The notes beneath the pieces were generated by a model. The model saw only the letters and a program-made list of their open reading frames with translations, searched no databases and had not been told where the DNA came from. A stretch of DNA of 64,000 nt. Origin: Tillus elongatus (Eukaryota; Arthropoda; Insecta; Coleoptera; Cleridae). Made by a program: the position numbers and the translations under genes. The stretch covers positions 8,185,660-8,249,659 of the forward strand of contig OZ023265.1 in assembly GCA_964006375.1 (NCBI GenBank). Reading direction: 5' to 3'. Of this stretch, positions 1 to 12,346 are shown one piece after another. The stretch's first letter is position 1. Every line of letters begins with the position of its first letter.

Positions 1-971
1 TGGTGCCAATTGAGATTTCGATCCACAGAAATGCCAACAAGTGAAAAGGAGTTATTACTTTGAATAACTCGGTTGTTCATTGCGATTGGTCTAGGGCTGG
101 TGTATCTCTTATGAGAAAGAAAACAAGATTGAGATTTGGTGGGGTTGAATTGTACAAGATTTCTGCTTCCCCAGTCTAAGATTTTTTGGAGATCCACTGA
201 GACAGAACCCTCCATGAATCTGCGATCCTCATCTAATTGGGCTAAAGAGACAGGCTTAGAATACTGTATATTTAAGTGGAGGGTGCTGTCGTCCGCGTAA
301 ATGTGAACTGTCTTGGATGTGCTAGAGATTAGGTCATTCATGTGGAGAAGAAACAAAGTAGAAGCTAAAGCTGAACCTTGAGGAACTCGTGCATTCATTG
401 GATACAGTTTAGAGGAATGGCAATCCACGACAACAGAAATGCTCCGGTTGGAGAGGAAATTTGCTGTCCAGGTACAGAGTTTTGGTGGTAGGCCATAGGC
501 CGGAAGTTTATTAAGCAGCGCTGCGTGCCAGACCTAGTCGAATGCTTTGGATATGTCTAGAGCGACAATCTGGGATTCACCGTGTAGTTCCATAGACTTG
601 TTCCAAAAATGGGTGACAAAGGAAAAGAGGTCGGCAGTTGGTCTGCGGTGACGGAATCCATACTGCCTGTCGTTAATTGGACTGTGTTTTTCAAGAAATT
701 TTAGTAATTCGGTGTTTATATACTTTTCCATCACTTTATAGACGACTGAAAGGAGAGAAATAGGCCTGTGGTTGCTATGAAGCGCTTTGGATCCTTTCTT
801 GGGAACGGGTTGTACTCGAGCAGTTTTGCAGTTACTAGGGAATACGCCTTTATTGTAAGATATCTGAAACAGACGAGTCAGGAGAGGAGCAAGTTCTGTT
901 GCGAATTTTTTTAGAACAATTGCTGGGATCACGTTAAGGCCAGAGGCTTTCCTGGTCTTAAGAGAAGGGGG
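1..971 (-). pseudogene. Non-LTR retrotransposon RT fragment (copy 1), cut by window edge
   Basis: The minus strand encodes the RT core of the main non-LTR family here: the KASGL..IPAIVLKK start of the RT domain, PVPKKGSKA, YRPISLLSVV, then DISKAFD. The frame stops at 534, where the Gln codon after KAFD has become TAG. The homology continues below that point through the VPQGS and YADD regions to the NWHQ segment at base 1, where the window ends. The 5' end is truncated near 971. It is a dead copy, about 80-90% like the copy at 13833-16440 by eye. Confidence 0.9.
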
Positions 972-1265
972 GATTTAAATTTTATGTATTCTTTGGGCAA
1001 ATTTTTTGTAAAAAAAATTGTTGTTAGTTAAAATGGATTAGATGGCTTAGGAAACTGAAGTCCATTACCCACAGATTTTTCTAATTCAGTTTCGAAAGAA
1101 TAGTTGTATTTCCGTAGAAATCATTGTTTGTAAGTTTTTTTTTTTGGCATTTTGGTAATAAATGTTTAATAAGTTATTGTAATAAAAGAAGCGGATTTTA
1201 GTGAAAAAATTGTTTAAAAATTTTCATGTAATTTTTTTTTGGGAGTTCCGTCGGGAAGCCTTTTG

Positions 1266-1267
<2 letters not shown>

Positions 1268-1329
<62 letters not shown>

Positions 1330-1475
1330 GCTAGGTGGGTAAATAGCTTAAACAAGTTCGTTGGCCAGAAAAATTTGAACAGTTTTTTGGGGAATATCTT
1401 AAGTTAATTTTCGGAAAATTGTTGTACTTTTTCAAACAATAAAGTTATTTTCATGAAATATGGTACATTGTTTTA
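1268..1475 (+). mobile_element. A-TA-B-C element fragment with (TA)n
   Basis: A (TA)n tract (1268-1325) is followed by a scrap of block B (AACAAGTTCGTTGGCCAGAAA) and a scrap of block C (TTTCAAACAATAAAGTTATTT, then ATGGTACATTG). This is a strongly deleted copy of the dominant interspersed element. Confidence 0.6.
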
Positions 1476-1856
1476 TTGTGACGTATTCATTGCTTTTTAT
1501 TGGATGAATAAAGAGTATATTATTATTATTATTATTATCATGTAACATTTTAAAGCTTAATTGATAGAAAATTTATAGTAATGATGTCAGGTACAAATTG
1601 CTTAACCTTACAGTTATTATTATCAACTTGAAATTTTCAAACGGTTTGTCATATTGGCGAAGTAGCCAGCTCTAAATTGCTATTCTAAATAACTTAACAA
1701 ACTGCTTTAATTTAAAAATCGATGAGTCGATGCGATGTGATTATTTTCCGTTTGACGTAATTACTTAGGTCTACCATTACGGGATTAAAGCAAAGTAAAG
1801 TTTATCACAATTACAGACAATTAAATATATTAATTTTAAACAGAGCTCCAATGCTA
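1476..1856. other. No gene seen; short (TTA)n run
   Basis: AT-rich sequence without a convincing reading frame. A short (TTA)n microsatellite lies near 1517-1540. Nothing else recognised. Confidence 0.5.
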
Positions 1857-1893
1857 CTACATACAGACTTGGATACTACTTCTCTGGCTTCAC
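1857..1893 (-). repeat. Copy of the palindrome arm found at 19781-19855
   Basis: This 37-bp segment matches each arm of the perfect palindrome at 19781-19855 at 36 of 37 positions. It lies about 100 bp downstream (minus strand) of the hammerhead-like motif at 1991-2033 and about 530 bp downstream of the GIY-YIG fragment. I infer that it belongs to the terminal repeat (pLTR) of a Penelope-like element. Confidence 0.55.
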
Positions 1894-1990
1894 TGTTGGT
1901 TTTTATAGGTGAAGGACGTAGCCAGCGCGTGAGCTAACTGGAGGAAGTGGCCCTTTGAATTCTGGATGTTCTAGGAAGTTCTTCAATGTT

Positions 1991-2033
1991 TCTGTGACTA
2001 TAGTTTCGCTGCTTGACAGCATTCTCAGACAGA
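1991..2033 (-). ncRNA. Degenerate hammerhead-ribozyme-like motif in a Penelope-like terminal region
   Basis: On the minus strand UCUGU can pair with ACAGA (stem I). This is followed by CUGAGAA (canonical core CUGANGA), a GCUG/CAGC hairpin (stem II), GAAA, the self-complementary CUAUAG and then UC before the stem I strand. Type I hammerheads with a very short or palindromic stem III are known from Penelope-like elements. Here one core base differs (G8 to A) and one extra base lies before stem II, so it is probably an inactive relic. Confidence 0.45.
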
Positions 2034-2399
2034 TTAAAATCGAATTAGTACGACATCATGAAAACTACAAATAAATATCTGTTGCTATGTTATGATTAGA
2101 TGTTTTGATCAAAAAATTTATCAACCTGAAAATAAAATGAAACACAGATGACAGATGAGGCTTTCAAAATGTCTATTTGATGTATGTCAATATTTAACAT
2201 AAAAATAGAACTAGCCTATAATAACTATGATAACAGTTATGACAATAAAATAACTAAACAATAACAGTATAAAAGCAGTCTCTATACAATGAAAAGATCG
2301 ACATACATCAACTCATTATCTTATTAAAACTTTTTTGAAAGAATAGTTAAATTTATTTTCTTTGACTTATTTAATTAGAAAGAAGAATATCCAAGAAAG

Positions 2400-2720
2400 G
2401 GGAATTCATTAAATCATTTTGCTCGTTTAAAACAAGGTAGTTATTGTCGTGTGTGTGTCCTTTTTGACTTCCAAAGCTTCAAAAAAGTATAGTTTACGTT
2501 TGTCATTATAAGAATGTAGTGGTTGTATGCGGTTATTTACTGTAGGTCTATGTTCGGTATCAATAATATGTTTTGCAAATGTAGATTTGTCAGCGTGGTT
2601 ATTTCTAAATGCAGAAATATGTTCTTTGTATCGGGTGTTAAAATTTCTAGAAGTTTGACCTATGTAGATTGCGACAACCACTACATTTTTATAATGACAA
2701 ATGTAAACTAGACTTTTTTG
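2400..2720 (-). pseudogene. Penelope-like element GIY-YIG endonuclease fragment
   Basis: The frame 2427-2681 carries AIYIGQTSRNF, then TRYKEHISAFRNN, FAKHIIDTEH and FFEALEV, which is the C-terminal GIY-YIG endonuclease module of Penelope-like retroelements (YIG, R and E positions visible). Reading the same frame further upstream gives LVYIC, so the first motif GVY has become LVY. The RT domain that should precede the endonuclease is absent. The sequence runs instead into a mariner-type helix-turn-helix relic at 2725. The fragment has no start codon of its own and is non-functional. Downstream on the same strand come the hammerhead-like motif and the palindrome-arm repeat, consistent with a Penelope terminal repeat. 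Confidence 0.75.
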
Positions 2721-2724
2721 AAGC

Positions 2725-3552
2725 TTTAGTTTCTCTCAAATGTCTTACAATACGTGGGAAAATATTTTTGTCAGGAATTCTTCTTTGCGGATAAGTTTCC
2801 TGATAAACTCGCACAGCTTGTCTAGCATTTTGATTTGTTTGTCCATAAATTAACAACATATCAGTGAAATCCGCTGAAGTGTACTTAATGAAAACCATCT
2901 TGAGAGGAGGAAATAATATTAATGAGCAGCTCAGTATCAACAAATAACTAAAAACGAAAATACTGCACCGTATCAAAATTTAAAGAATAGCACGAAAACT
3001 CTTTTGACGCCTACAAATCACTTCAAAATTGTAGAATTCAGAGAACTGTCAAAAATTATAGTTTCATGGCACTTTACGATTACTGTTTTCATTACTCCAA
3101 CGAATCGGTACTTTGCCCCTATTTATAAAATTAATCATATCTCCTAAGGGATATCCTGAACGAAAAAATACCAAGAGGCTGCTTTTGTGGCTTATGTAAT
3201 AAGCTTCATAACTGATATATCAAAATTGGAAAAAGACAGTGGCGCACATATTTTTCCCCAAGTGAATTTTTACAGTTGCCCCGTACGCACGCCACTGACG
3301 CAGTTGTAAGCAGATTTTCACTTGAAAATATGCACTTTCATAATACACTTTCAAGTTCTAAGTTTCATTAAAATCAATCCAGTGGTTTTGAAATTATTTA
3401 TAAAAAATTTTTTAAAAAATTAAAATTCAACTCCCTGTATATTGGAAACTATGCGTTTCCGGGCCCATGTGCACAGGAACTTTTTTTCTTATTTTTTAGT
3501 AAGGAATTGCCCCACGAGCGATGGTGCATGTTTTTTGAAACAGCCTGTATAT
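2725..3552 (-). pseudogene. Mariner-type element, 5' end and N-terminal HTH of transposase
   Basis: The frame from the ATG at 2898 reads VFIKYTSADFTDMLLIYG, then ARQAVRVYQETYPQRRIP and RIVRHLRET. This is the N-terminal helix-turn-helix type (DUF4817-like) found in front of arthropod IS630/Tc1/mariner transposases. Upstream on the minus strand is a 650-bp AT-rich leader beginning with a mariner-like terminal repeat (TATACAGGCTGTTTC at about 3538-3552). The catalytic domain is missing, and the Penelope fragment adjoins directly at about 2722. Confidence 0.55.
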
Positions 3553-3680
3553 ATAAATTTATCAGGCACTATATATGGGTCCCAGTTTTCGTTCATTTGA
3601 AGAAATGCTTTGAAAGTTCAAAATCCTGACCCCATACTCTTGACAAATTTTTTAATGAAAATTCGCTAACAAAGTGTAGT
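3553..3680 (-). mobile_element. Diverged block A fragment
   Basis: Reverse-oriented block A: a TATATATGGGTCCCAG-like segment, TCATTTGAAGAAATGC, CTTTGAAAGTTCAAAATC and the terminal ATGAAAATTCGCTAAC. More diverged than the other copies. Confidence 0.45.
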
Positions 3681-3921
3681 ATAGTTTATGTCCTAGATTG
3701 ATAAACAAACAAAGAAACGTATGGCATAGTAGATGACGTAGATAAAACATGTGACGATAGCCGTGGATCATAGAGGATTGAGACAATTGAACTATTACGC
3801 CATCCACGATTAGCGGAAGACCTAATAAATAGTTTGTTGTATCGTGTTTCTGACATAGACGGGTTACTTGTTAAATGACATTTCATTTTGTTTTGAGGCT
3901 GAAAACATAACAATAAAAAGC

Positions 3922-4255
3922 CTGGATGTGCGTTATGGTAGTGAATTTTCATAGAAATGATCTGGCACAAAATATTATATTATAACTTTTTTTGTAACAT
4001 ATAAATCTAAATTTTGGTATATAGTTTACTTTTTATATCGTAAACCCACCTACCAAATTTGGTTATTATAGCTTTTTTATTTTTTGAGATAAAATTTTTT
4101 TTGAATAAAAACTCAAAATTTTACCGGTAAACCTCGTCCGATTTTCCTGACTAACAAACTTATCCAAGCTATTTACAAAATGAAGGTACTTGCCGAATTT
4201 TATAAAAATCGGCCCATTATTTTTTGAGTTATCGGTGTGATACATACATACATAT

Positions 4256-4321
<66 letters not shown>

Positions 4322-4352
4322 ATTAGTGAATTTTTCTAAGAAAGTTCACTAA
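3922..4352 (-). mobile_element. A-TA-B-C-related element, short type, reverse orientation
   Basis: Begins with the terminal CTGGATGTGCGTTATGG..GTGAATTTTCAT sequence, passes directly into a block B segment (ACCAAATTTGG, CGGTAAACCTCGTCCGATT, ATCGGCCCATTATTTTTTGAG), then TACATACA-interrupted (TA)n (4242-4320) and the end palindrome TAGTGAATTTTTC..AGTTCACTAA. Most of block C and block A is absent. It matches the organisation of the copy at 25795-26780, suggesting a shorter subfamily. Confidence 0.65.
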
Positions 4353-4353
4353 A

Positions 4354-5035
4354 ACACAAAACTTAAATCACCAACGACTTATGGGCCAGCCTGTAATTGT
4401 AGAAATATTTTTTAAGATGCGGCTCAAGACACCCTATAATTAATGTATACAATTTTTTTCGTATCGTGCATAATAACAGATATATTGAACTTTAAAGATT
4501 TTTTAGGAAAATTCGACCAAAATGATATACCATTAACCGATAAACTCTATAGCCAACACTACTGCCAAATCATCAGAGAAAGGGTCTATTTGAAATAATT
4601 TTCTGGGAATATTTAAGTAAAATGAAGGACAATGACGATTGAAACTAAGACTTCAGTCTTTGTAAAACATTATTCTTGAGACATTTTCTTTCCATAGCTC
4701 ATATTAGTTTAAGGTTTATTGCCTAAATATTACCAATTTTGACGTTTAAAATCGCGACTTTGACGTTTTGAGGAAAACCCAAATTTATGTTACTTTAAAT
4801 GCCTGTAATTTTTTTGTCCTTTAACCTACAGAGCTAAATTTTGGTATGTAACTTACCTATAATTATCTAAACCCGCGTATTAAATTTGGTTGCCCCTACT
4901 TTGTTAATTTTGGAGATATAATTTTTTTTCGATTTTTTTCCAAAGAAAACACAAAAATTTCCGGGAAAAGCTCGGTGGATTTTCCTGGATAGCGAACTTT
5001 CGCAAAAGCTCTAGGTACCTCTGTCCGTTTAGGTT
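4354..5035 (-). mobile_element. Block B fragment, reverse orientation
   Basis: Carries the usual block B landmarks in reverse order: CACCAACGACTTATGGGCC, AAGACACCCTATAATTAAT, GAGAAAGGGTCTATTTGAA, TTTTGACGTTT and AGCTCGGTGGATTTTCC. The (TA)n tract and block A are missing. Confidence 0.65.
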
Positions 5036-5863
5036 GTAGTTAAACAAAAATTGTCCTATTACTTCGATTTCCTGAAATGATTAATAATTTACAATAGGTG
5101 CCCAATTTAAAAAGGTAAGTTAGATTAAATTACCAATGATCTCACAGCAAACGTTAATTCGAAATCTGGTTTGTAGACTTCTCTCTGCCACTCGTGAGGG
5201 TTTTCCACATCCCAATGATGAGAGTTGTGCCTATTAAAAACTCTACAATTCGTAAACCTATAGACACTATAGTGTCTATCTGGGTATATTATTTATACTT
5301 TGCTTAAGATTAATTTAAGAATCATTTGCCCCATTTATTATTTGAAAAATGTCTTTTTGTATATCTGTTTTTAATTAATTTTATTAACTTTCTATTTCAA
5401 ATCGCATTGCTGGTAATGCAGATCTTTATTGGATAAATGATGCAGTGTTGTGTTATAATTTTGTTTCACTGGATATTTGAAACATCTGCATCTTTAGTAA
5501 GTTATTTTATATTAATTTCATTTACACTTTACCTTGAAGTACTTTATTTGTGTGGTTTATATGACCGTCTTTATATTTTGAGTGTATATGAATTTGTTTT
5601 ACCCATTTTATTTGTTTCCACATACACAAAACATCATCGATATTTATTTACACATTTCAGATTGATTTCAAGAATTCATTAGCAATGCTCTTCAGTATTC
5701 TACACAAACCATTTTGACTGAGACCAGTATTCTGCACGATACCAGCTTTGATATCCACTTAAATTGATAATAGGTTTTTCACAGTATTGACATTTAGTGG
5801 CAGTGTTAGTGTTCTGACAATTATCGTTCATAAACCTTTAGTATTCTAATTAGCGATAAGTGA
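5036..5863. other. No gene seen
   Basis: AT-rich unique-looking DNA. The longest open frame (5437-5682 +) is hydrophobic and low in complexity, with no recognisable domain, and I do not regard it as coding. Confidence 0.45.
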
Positions 5864-7690
5864 TTTTTTTTTTCAACAACACACCACGAGGGCTTACAGC
5901 TAGAATACTATCGTACCGTGGGTGTCGACAAGAAAAAAAGAGGCAACTTGTTAATTCTGGACTTGAAGGTTTGGAGGTTCGGGGGAGAAGGAAAAACATG
6001 TGCCGGCAAGGAATTCTACAACTTGGAAGTCATCGGAACAAAAGAGCGGACATAACAAGATGTTCTATGTCTGGTGACCTGGACAGTAAAAGGGTGCATT
6101 CGCTTTGTTCCCCTGGTAGACTTGTTGGGGGCAGCAGGTGGAGGAACTATGGAAGAAAGCTCCTCTGAGGAGTGCCAGTGCAGATATCTATAAAATAGAG
6201 AGAGGTCACCAACGGCACGTCGGTGGGCAAGGGATGGCAGCCTTTGGGTGAGGGTAGGGTCACCGATGAGACGTATAGCTCTCTTCTGAATTGAGTCCAG
6301 GATAGCGAGTGTAGAAGCGGCAGCAGCACCCCAGATGTGGGAGCAGTATTCGAGGTTTGGTCTTATTTGTGAAGTGTATAAAGTATAGAGATTAGCTGGT
6401 GAAAAGTATTTGCGAGCCCGGAAGAGGAAACCTAATTTCGTAGCAGCCGCTTCTGCAATTGATGTGACATGTTGGTGCCAATTGAGATTTCGATCCACAG
6501 AGATGCTAACAAGTGAAAAGGACTCATTACTTTGAATAACTTGGTTGTTTATTGCGATGGGTCTAGGGCTGGTGTATCTCTTATGAGATAGAAAGCAAGA
6601 CTGAGATTTGGTGGAGTTGAATTGTACAAGATTTCTACTTCCTCAGTCAATACTTTTTTGGAGATCCAAAGAGACAGAACCCTCCATGAGTCTGCGATTC
6701 TCATCTAATTGGGCTAAAGAGACAAGCTTAGAATATTGTATATTTGAGTGGAGGGTGCTGTCATCCGCATAAGTGTGAACTGGGTTGGATGTGTCAGAGA
6801 AGAGGTCATTGATGTGGAGAAGAAACGAAGTAGGCTGAACCTTGAGGAACTCCTGCGATAATTGGATACAGTTTAGAGGGATGGCCATCCACGACAACAG
6901 AAATGCTCCGGTTGGAGAGGAAATTTGCTGTCCACGTGCAGAGTTTTGGTGGTAGGCCATAGGCCGGTAGTTTATTAAGCAGCGCTGCATGCCAGACCTG
7001 GTCGAATGCTTTGGATATGTCTAGAGCGACAATCTGGGATTCGCCTTGTAGTTCCATAGACTTGTTCCAAGAATGGGTGACAAAGGAAAGAAGGTCGGCA
7101 GTTGATCTGCGCTGACGGCATCCATACTGCCTGTCGTATATTTCAAGAAATTATAGTAATTCGGTGTTTATATACTTTTCCATTACTTTATAGATGACTG
7201 AAAGGAGAGAAATAGGCCTGTAGTTGCTAGAAAGCGCTTTCGATCCTTTCTTGGGGACGGGTTGTACTCGAGCAGTTTTCCAGTTACTAGGGAATATGCC
7301 TCTATTGTAAGATGTCTGAAACAGACGAGTCAGTTCTGGTGCGCATTTTTTGAGAACAATTGCTGGAATCTCGTCAAGGCCAGAGGCCTTCCTGGTATTA
7401 AGAGAAGGGAGCATCTTTCGTACCTTTTTAGTTTTGAAAAGGATATCCGTCATTTTATGCGGGACATTGGGGACTGTTGGTGGTTGAACATTTGGAGGTG
7501 GGTTGAGAGTAGAATTGCCGGCGAATAACGAGGCAAAAAGTTCAGCCTTTCCCAGGGCGGTAGAAACAATTTCATCCCCTGAGACAAGAGGTGAGAACGT
7601 GCTCTTGCAGAAATTATTCCCAATAGATTCAGCAAGAGTCCAGAAGGGTTTGCTGCCGCTGGAGCTTAAGAGGACTTTGTTTTTAATGTT
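5864..7690 (-). pseudogene. Non-LTR retrotransposon copy 2 (5'-truncated, broken)
   Basis: The poly-A tail (poly-T at 5864-5873) marks the 3' end. Reading 5' to 3' on the minus strand gives the linker before RT (GLLLNLL-type shadow frames), RT start KASGLDEIPAIVLKK, PVPKKGSKA, YRPISLLSV, DISKAFDQVWHAALLN, a damaged GVPQGS, THTYADDSTLHS-like motif C, then NLNWHQHV and the conserved C-terminal region with SQIRPNLEYCSHIWG. Several frameshifts split it (frames 7151-7453, 6806-7057, 6643-6990, 6016-6498), and a small deletion removes the segment around ALAPTLF. The endonuclease domain is lost by 5' truncation near 7690. Confidence 0.9.
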
Positions 7691-7777
7691 TACTCGTAAG
7701 TACTTAGTTTTAAGTTTTTAGTTTTAACTTTTCGTTCGGTAAATAATAATTTATGTTTGATATTGCGAAATATCAAT

Positions 7778-7780
<3 letters not shown>

Positions 7781-7863
<83 letters not shown>

Positions 7864-7995
7864 TACATAAATCAAAACTGACCCCGGATATGTGTGCTGG
7901 GCCTAGTTGGCGCTCATTTGAAGAATTTTTTTCAAAATTCAAAAGTCGCGATTTCTTCATTACTGAATTTTTTAAAGAAAATTCGCTAAAATAAA
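7781..7995 (-). mobile_element. (TA)n plus block A, reverse orientation
   Basis: (TA)n at 7781-7860 is followed by reverse block A (ACTGACCCCGGATATGTG, GCGCTCATTTGAAG, TTTTTTTCAAAATTCAAAAG) ending in the terminal AAAGAAAATTCGCTAAAA. Block B is absent on the other side of the tract. Confidence 0.7.
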
Positions 7996-8639
7996 AAAAA
8001 TATGAATGAAAAATTAATTTGATTCAGTATTTTACTGCGTTCAGCGAGTTTAATGATATATAATCAAACACCAGACTGGAAAACAGCTTATGTAGGTATT
8101 TTACATATTTCTCGAGTAAACTCAAATGTACCGGAAAATACAGTGTACTGGCAACAGTGCCAAATGGCTCAATTTATTGTAAAGACATTTACCGCTTATC
8201 TGCATAACTGATCTGAGGGATTTTCCGGTTGGTAAGTTTTCACTGTCGTCGCAAAAAGCCCATCAATTGTTTAATTTTGCGACAGCATAACGGGCCAATT
8301 TCTTGCTTACAACAAACCAATCTCGTTGTTTGTCTTTGAAGCTAAATTGGACTAAATTGTTTGCGATGGGCTTGAGGGTCACTTTGACGTCCGCAAATTG
8401 CTTCGATAATCTACTTGTTTCTTCTGGTTCAATTGGAATGCAGGACTGGAAAGCGTAACGGATGTTACAGTCGAAATTATTTACAGTTCGACCTGCATTT
8501 TAGTGACTTTGAAGACTTGAGTGTATATTTCACGGCAAAGTAATTTGTAATCCAATTTTTTTACTTCACTTGAATATAGAAGTATATTATAACTTTCAAA
8601 ATATATAATAATTTGTTTTAACACACATGCATTATAATA
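7996..8639. other. No gene seen
   Basis: No supported feature. Base composition is slightly less AT-rich around 8200-8480 (CGGGCCAATTTCTTGC, GATGGGCTTGAGGGTCAC), but no frame or RNA gene is convincing. Confidence 0.4.
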
Positions 8640-9675
8640 TAATAATCGATGGAAAATGGAAAATGCAAAAATGCAATAACATAAGGGGTGTTCTATTAAA
8701 AAAAAAGAAAGTGTGTATCACCAACGACTTATCGCTCACCCTCTGATTGTCAAAATACGTTTATAAGATGCAGCTCGAGACACCCTATAATTAGCGTACA
8801 CAATTGTTTTTCATATCTGGTAAAATAACGGATATATTAAGCTTTACCGTAGAAATACGTCACCCTGTATATGTTTAAACAGACAAAAACTAAAATTGAC
8901 CCCGTATATGGATTTTCGGTGTTCTAGTTCACGCTCATTTGAAGAAATCTTTTCAAAATTCATAAGTCGCAATCTTCTCACTAACGAATTCTTTCTACGA
9001 AAATTTGCTAAATTATAGACTACTAAACCATACAATCAAACTCTATAGGTGAAACTACTGCCAAAGCATCAGAAAATATTCAATAAAATAAAGGACAATG
9101 ATGGTTGAACGTGAAACTTAAGGCTTTGAAAAACACACTTATTACGATATTTCTTTCATATAATCCGTATTTGTTTCAGAATATTTGTCTGAAATTTGTA
9201 AATTTTGACGTTTCAAATGGCAACTTTGACATTTTGAGAAGAAAAATTATTAAATTTTCAAAATATTTTTCTGCTACTTCTTGACCCTTTTCCGTCAAGA
9301 AAACTTCACCGTTGTATGTAATATTTATTTGGTTTTGTTAATCACACAAAAAATTTGTTTTTGTGCTTTCCTCTGATCACCAGTGGCACCCAAAATGTTT
9401 TTCCTTAAATGCCTATAACTTTTTTGCTTTTAAATTAAAAATCTGAATTTCCGCATGTAGAGCTGAGTTTTATAGCAGAAACGTATGTGCCAAATTTGGT
9501 TGTCACAGCTCTATTATCTTCGGAGATACAAAAAATTTCCGAAAGAAAACCCAAAATTTTCGCGGAAAAAGTAGTCTAATTTTCCAGGCTAACAAACTTA
9601 CCCAAGCCACTTACAAAGGGAAGGTACGTACCAAATTTCATCAAAATTAACCCGTTTATTTTTGAGTTATCGGTA

Positions 9676-9768
<93 letters not shown>

Positions 9769-9790
9769 CTCCTAATTGTGATTTTGCGAG
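8640..9790 (-). mobile_element. Block B, reverse, with a nested block A and terminal (TA)n
   Basis: Reverse block B (CACCAACGACTTATCGC, GAGACACCCTATAATTAG, later TTTTGACGTTTC, then AGTCTAATTTTCC) is interrupted at about 8872-9015 by a reverse block A piece (ATTGACCCCGTATATGG to CGAAAATTTGC). It resumes at the CAATCAAACTCTATAGG landmark and ends in (TA)n at 9679-9765. This shows one element copy nested in, or recombined with, another. Confidence 0.6.
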
Positions 9791-9839
9791 AAGTTTGCTA
9801 AAAATGCGAGAAATGCAGCTTAGCTAGACCTGTAATTTT

Positions 9840-10045
9840 GCAGCTATACCTCCTTAAAATCTTGTTTACCGTCTGCACAAACCTCACGTCCAGTAACTTT
9901 CTTGGGGTTTATTCCCAAGAAAATTTTCTTGCGGTTTATAAATTGAAGGCGGTGGTATGTATGCAGAAGTGGAAGGAAACCTCCCAGCACGAAACATCCT
10001 TGGAAAATAGTTAAAGACAACACTGGGAAAATTGCTCTTCTCCTC
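9840..10045 (-). repeat. Diverged copy of the 13.2-13.7 kb fold-back unit
   Basis: CCAGTAACTTTCTTGGGG, then AAGAAAATTTTCTTGCGG and a GGCGGTGGTATG-type segment parallel the 13530-13600 part of the fold-back element (CCCATAACTTTCTTGAGG, AAGAAATTTTTCTTGTGG). Similarity is partial and judged by eye. Confidence 0.35.
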
Positions 10046-10466
10046 ACTGTGTGATGGATGTAAGCAACATTCGGTTATGAATAGTGGAAAATTCATAGCT
10101 CAAAAAATCCATGTATCTCTTAGACTTATGACTTGTGACTTAACTTGTCCAAGCAACTGAACTTGACTACTTGAATACTTCATATAATTGAATAGGTTTT
10201 CAATTTTAACCACGTAATCAATTAAATGAACTGATCTAAATAATAAACACTGATGAACGATTCTAAGCTCTAAAACTACTACAACAAAACTTGAAGCAAC
10301 GTTGTCAACATTCTGTGAACTATTTACAATTCCATACATTTCTCCACGTAATTTGCCTTTTACTAATTACTTTTCAGGTGATGTCAACTCTCAAACTAAT
10401 ATGACAATTGACATTACAGTCGATTTAAAATTTTTCGAAAATCGAGAACGAGATTATAATTTATAT

Positions 10467-10597
10467 TTTGGTGAATTTTCATTAAGAAAAATTCGCTAGT
10501 AGAGGTCACGATGAAAAGCTTCCAAAAAAGTTTCTTCGGGCCAGCGCGAATTTCGGTCCCTAGAACCCAAAACCAAGGTAGGTTAACATTTTTATAT

Positions 10598-10665
<68 letters not shown>

Positions 10666-10740
10666 GTATACGAGGGATAACTCAAAAAATACTTAACTGA
10701 CTTGAAGGAAACTTGGCACATATCTTTATTGTTCTAAGAC
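10467..10740 (+). mobile_element. Variant block A with (TA)n
   Basis: GGTGAATTTTCATTAAG..AATTCGCTAG is the end palindrome. AGCGCGAATTTCGGTCCC and TAGAACCCAAAACC follow, then TTATATGTTTATA leads into (TA)n at 10600-10661 and a block B-like GATAACTCAAAAAATAC. Only the first part of block B is present. Confidence 0.6.
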
Positions 10741-11520
10741 CGCGGACGAATTCGTATATCAGCTATCACGGACATTTTTCCCCCAAAAATACATATAGAT
10801 ATTTTTGAAAACGCTATATTTTTGTAAGTATCAGAGTAACTGGAATTAGACGTTACATGTGGCTGTAAATGGTTTAAATAAACCTATGTTGTGAATTTTA
10901 AGTAATTTGGTACACAATATTTAGAGTTTTTTCCAAATTAAAAATAAAATCGCAAAGACATGCGTTGAAACGACTTAGTGGTTAAAGTCCAATACCTGAC
11001 AGACAGAGTAGTAAACTGCCACGCGTAGGGTGATTCATACAACATGTGTAAACCATACATCAACGCTAACCAAACTAAATATATACCAGGCATAAAACAT
11101 ACTACCCGAACCAACAATCGTGACATCTTGGCTACAAACATGGAAAATGACAGACGACATGAAATAAAAAATTTGCCAAGTGATTGTTCTTTAACTGGGG
11201 GATTCAATCAATTTTTAAGATACACTATATTTGTAGCTTGATGAAAGGCCCTAAATACAATTTTAGCACAGCATAGATATATTATGCTGTGGTTTTGGAC
11301 TAAAAGTGTAGCATAATATAATATAAAGTCAAGTCTCTATAAAAATGATTTCAAAATAGTTTCTTATATCTTTAAACTTAAACACAAGACATCATATAAG
11401 ACCGAAACAGTCGTGGAATGTCTTTCAATGGCAATTCTTTTAATTCTGTAATGAATTGTTAAGTATACTTTTAATATAATATCCTGGGCATGAAGCCGAC
11501 CTAAAGTATCATGTAAACAA
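10741..11520. other. No gene seen
   Basis: Overlapping frames on both strands at 10938-11241 show no recognisable domain, codon bias or splice context. Nothing supported. Confidence 0.4.
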
Positions 11521-11527
11521 AACCTTA

Positions 11528-11612
11528 ATCAACGTATAGTTAGCTCAGTGGCACCGTGCTTGTCTTCTCCGCAGCAGGTTACGTGATCGATTCCAGCTCG
11601 ATGAATGTATGC
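11528..11612 (+). pseudogene. tRNA-like sequence (tRNA pseudogene or SINE head)
   Basis: TAGCTCAGTGGCACCGTGC resembles a tRNA A box/D arm, and GATCGATTCCAG about 35 bases later resembles a B box. The anticodon stem is not clean and the acceptor ends do not pair well, so it is a decayed tRNA or the head of a tRNA-derived SINE. Confidence 0.4.
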
Positions 11613-11734
11613 TTTTTATTTTATTTTGACATTTGGAGAAACAATAGTGCACATATTTCATACGTTTTGAACAAGTTCTCATTTTTGTTTAATACGCCTG
11701 AATAACTTTGTCACCTTTGAGTCTGAAATTATAA

Positions 11735-12346
<612 letters not shown>

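Noticed and set aside
5437..5682. Hydrophobic 81-codon frame as a membrane protein
   Set aside because: AT-rich DNA gives such frames by chance; no start context, no splice-linked neighbours, no recognisable motif.
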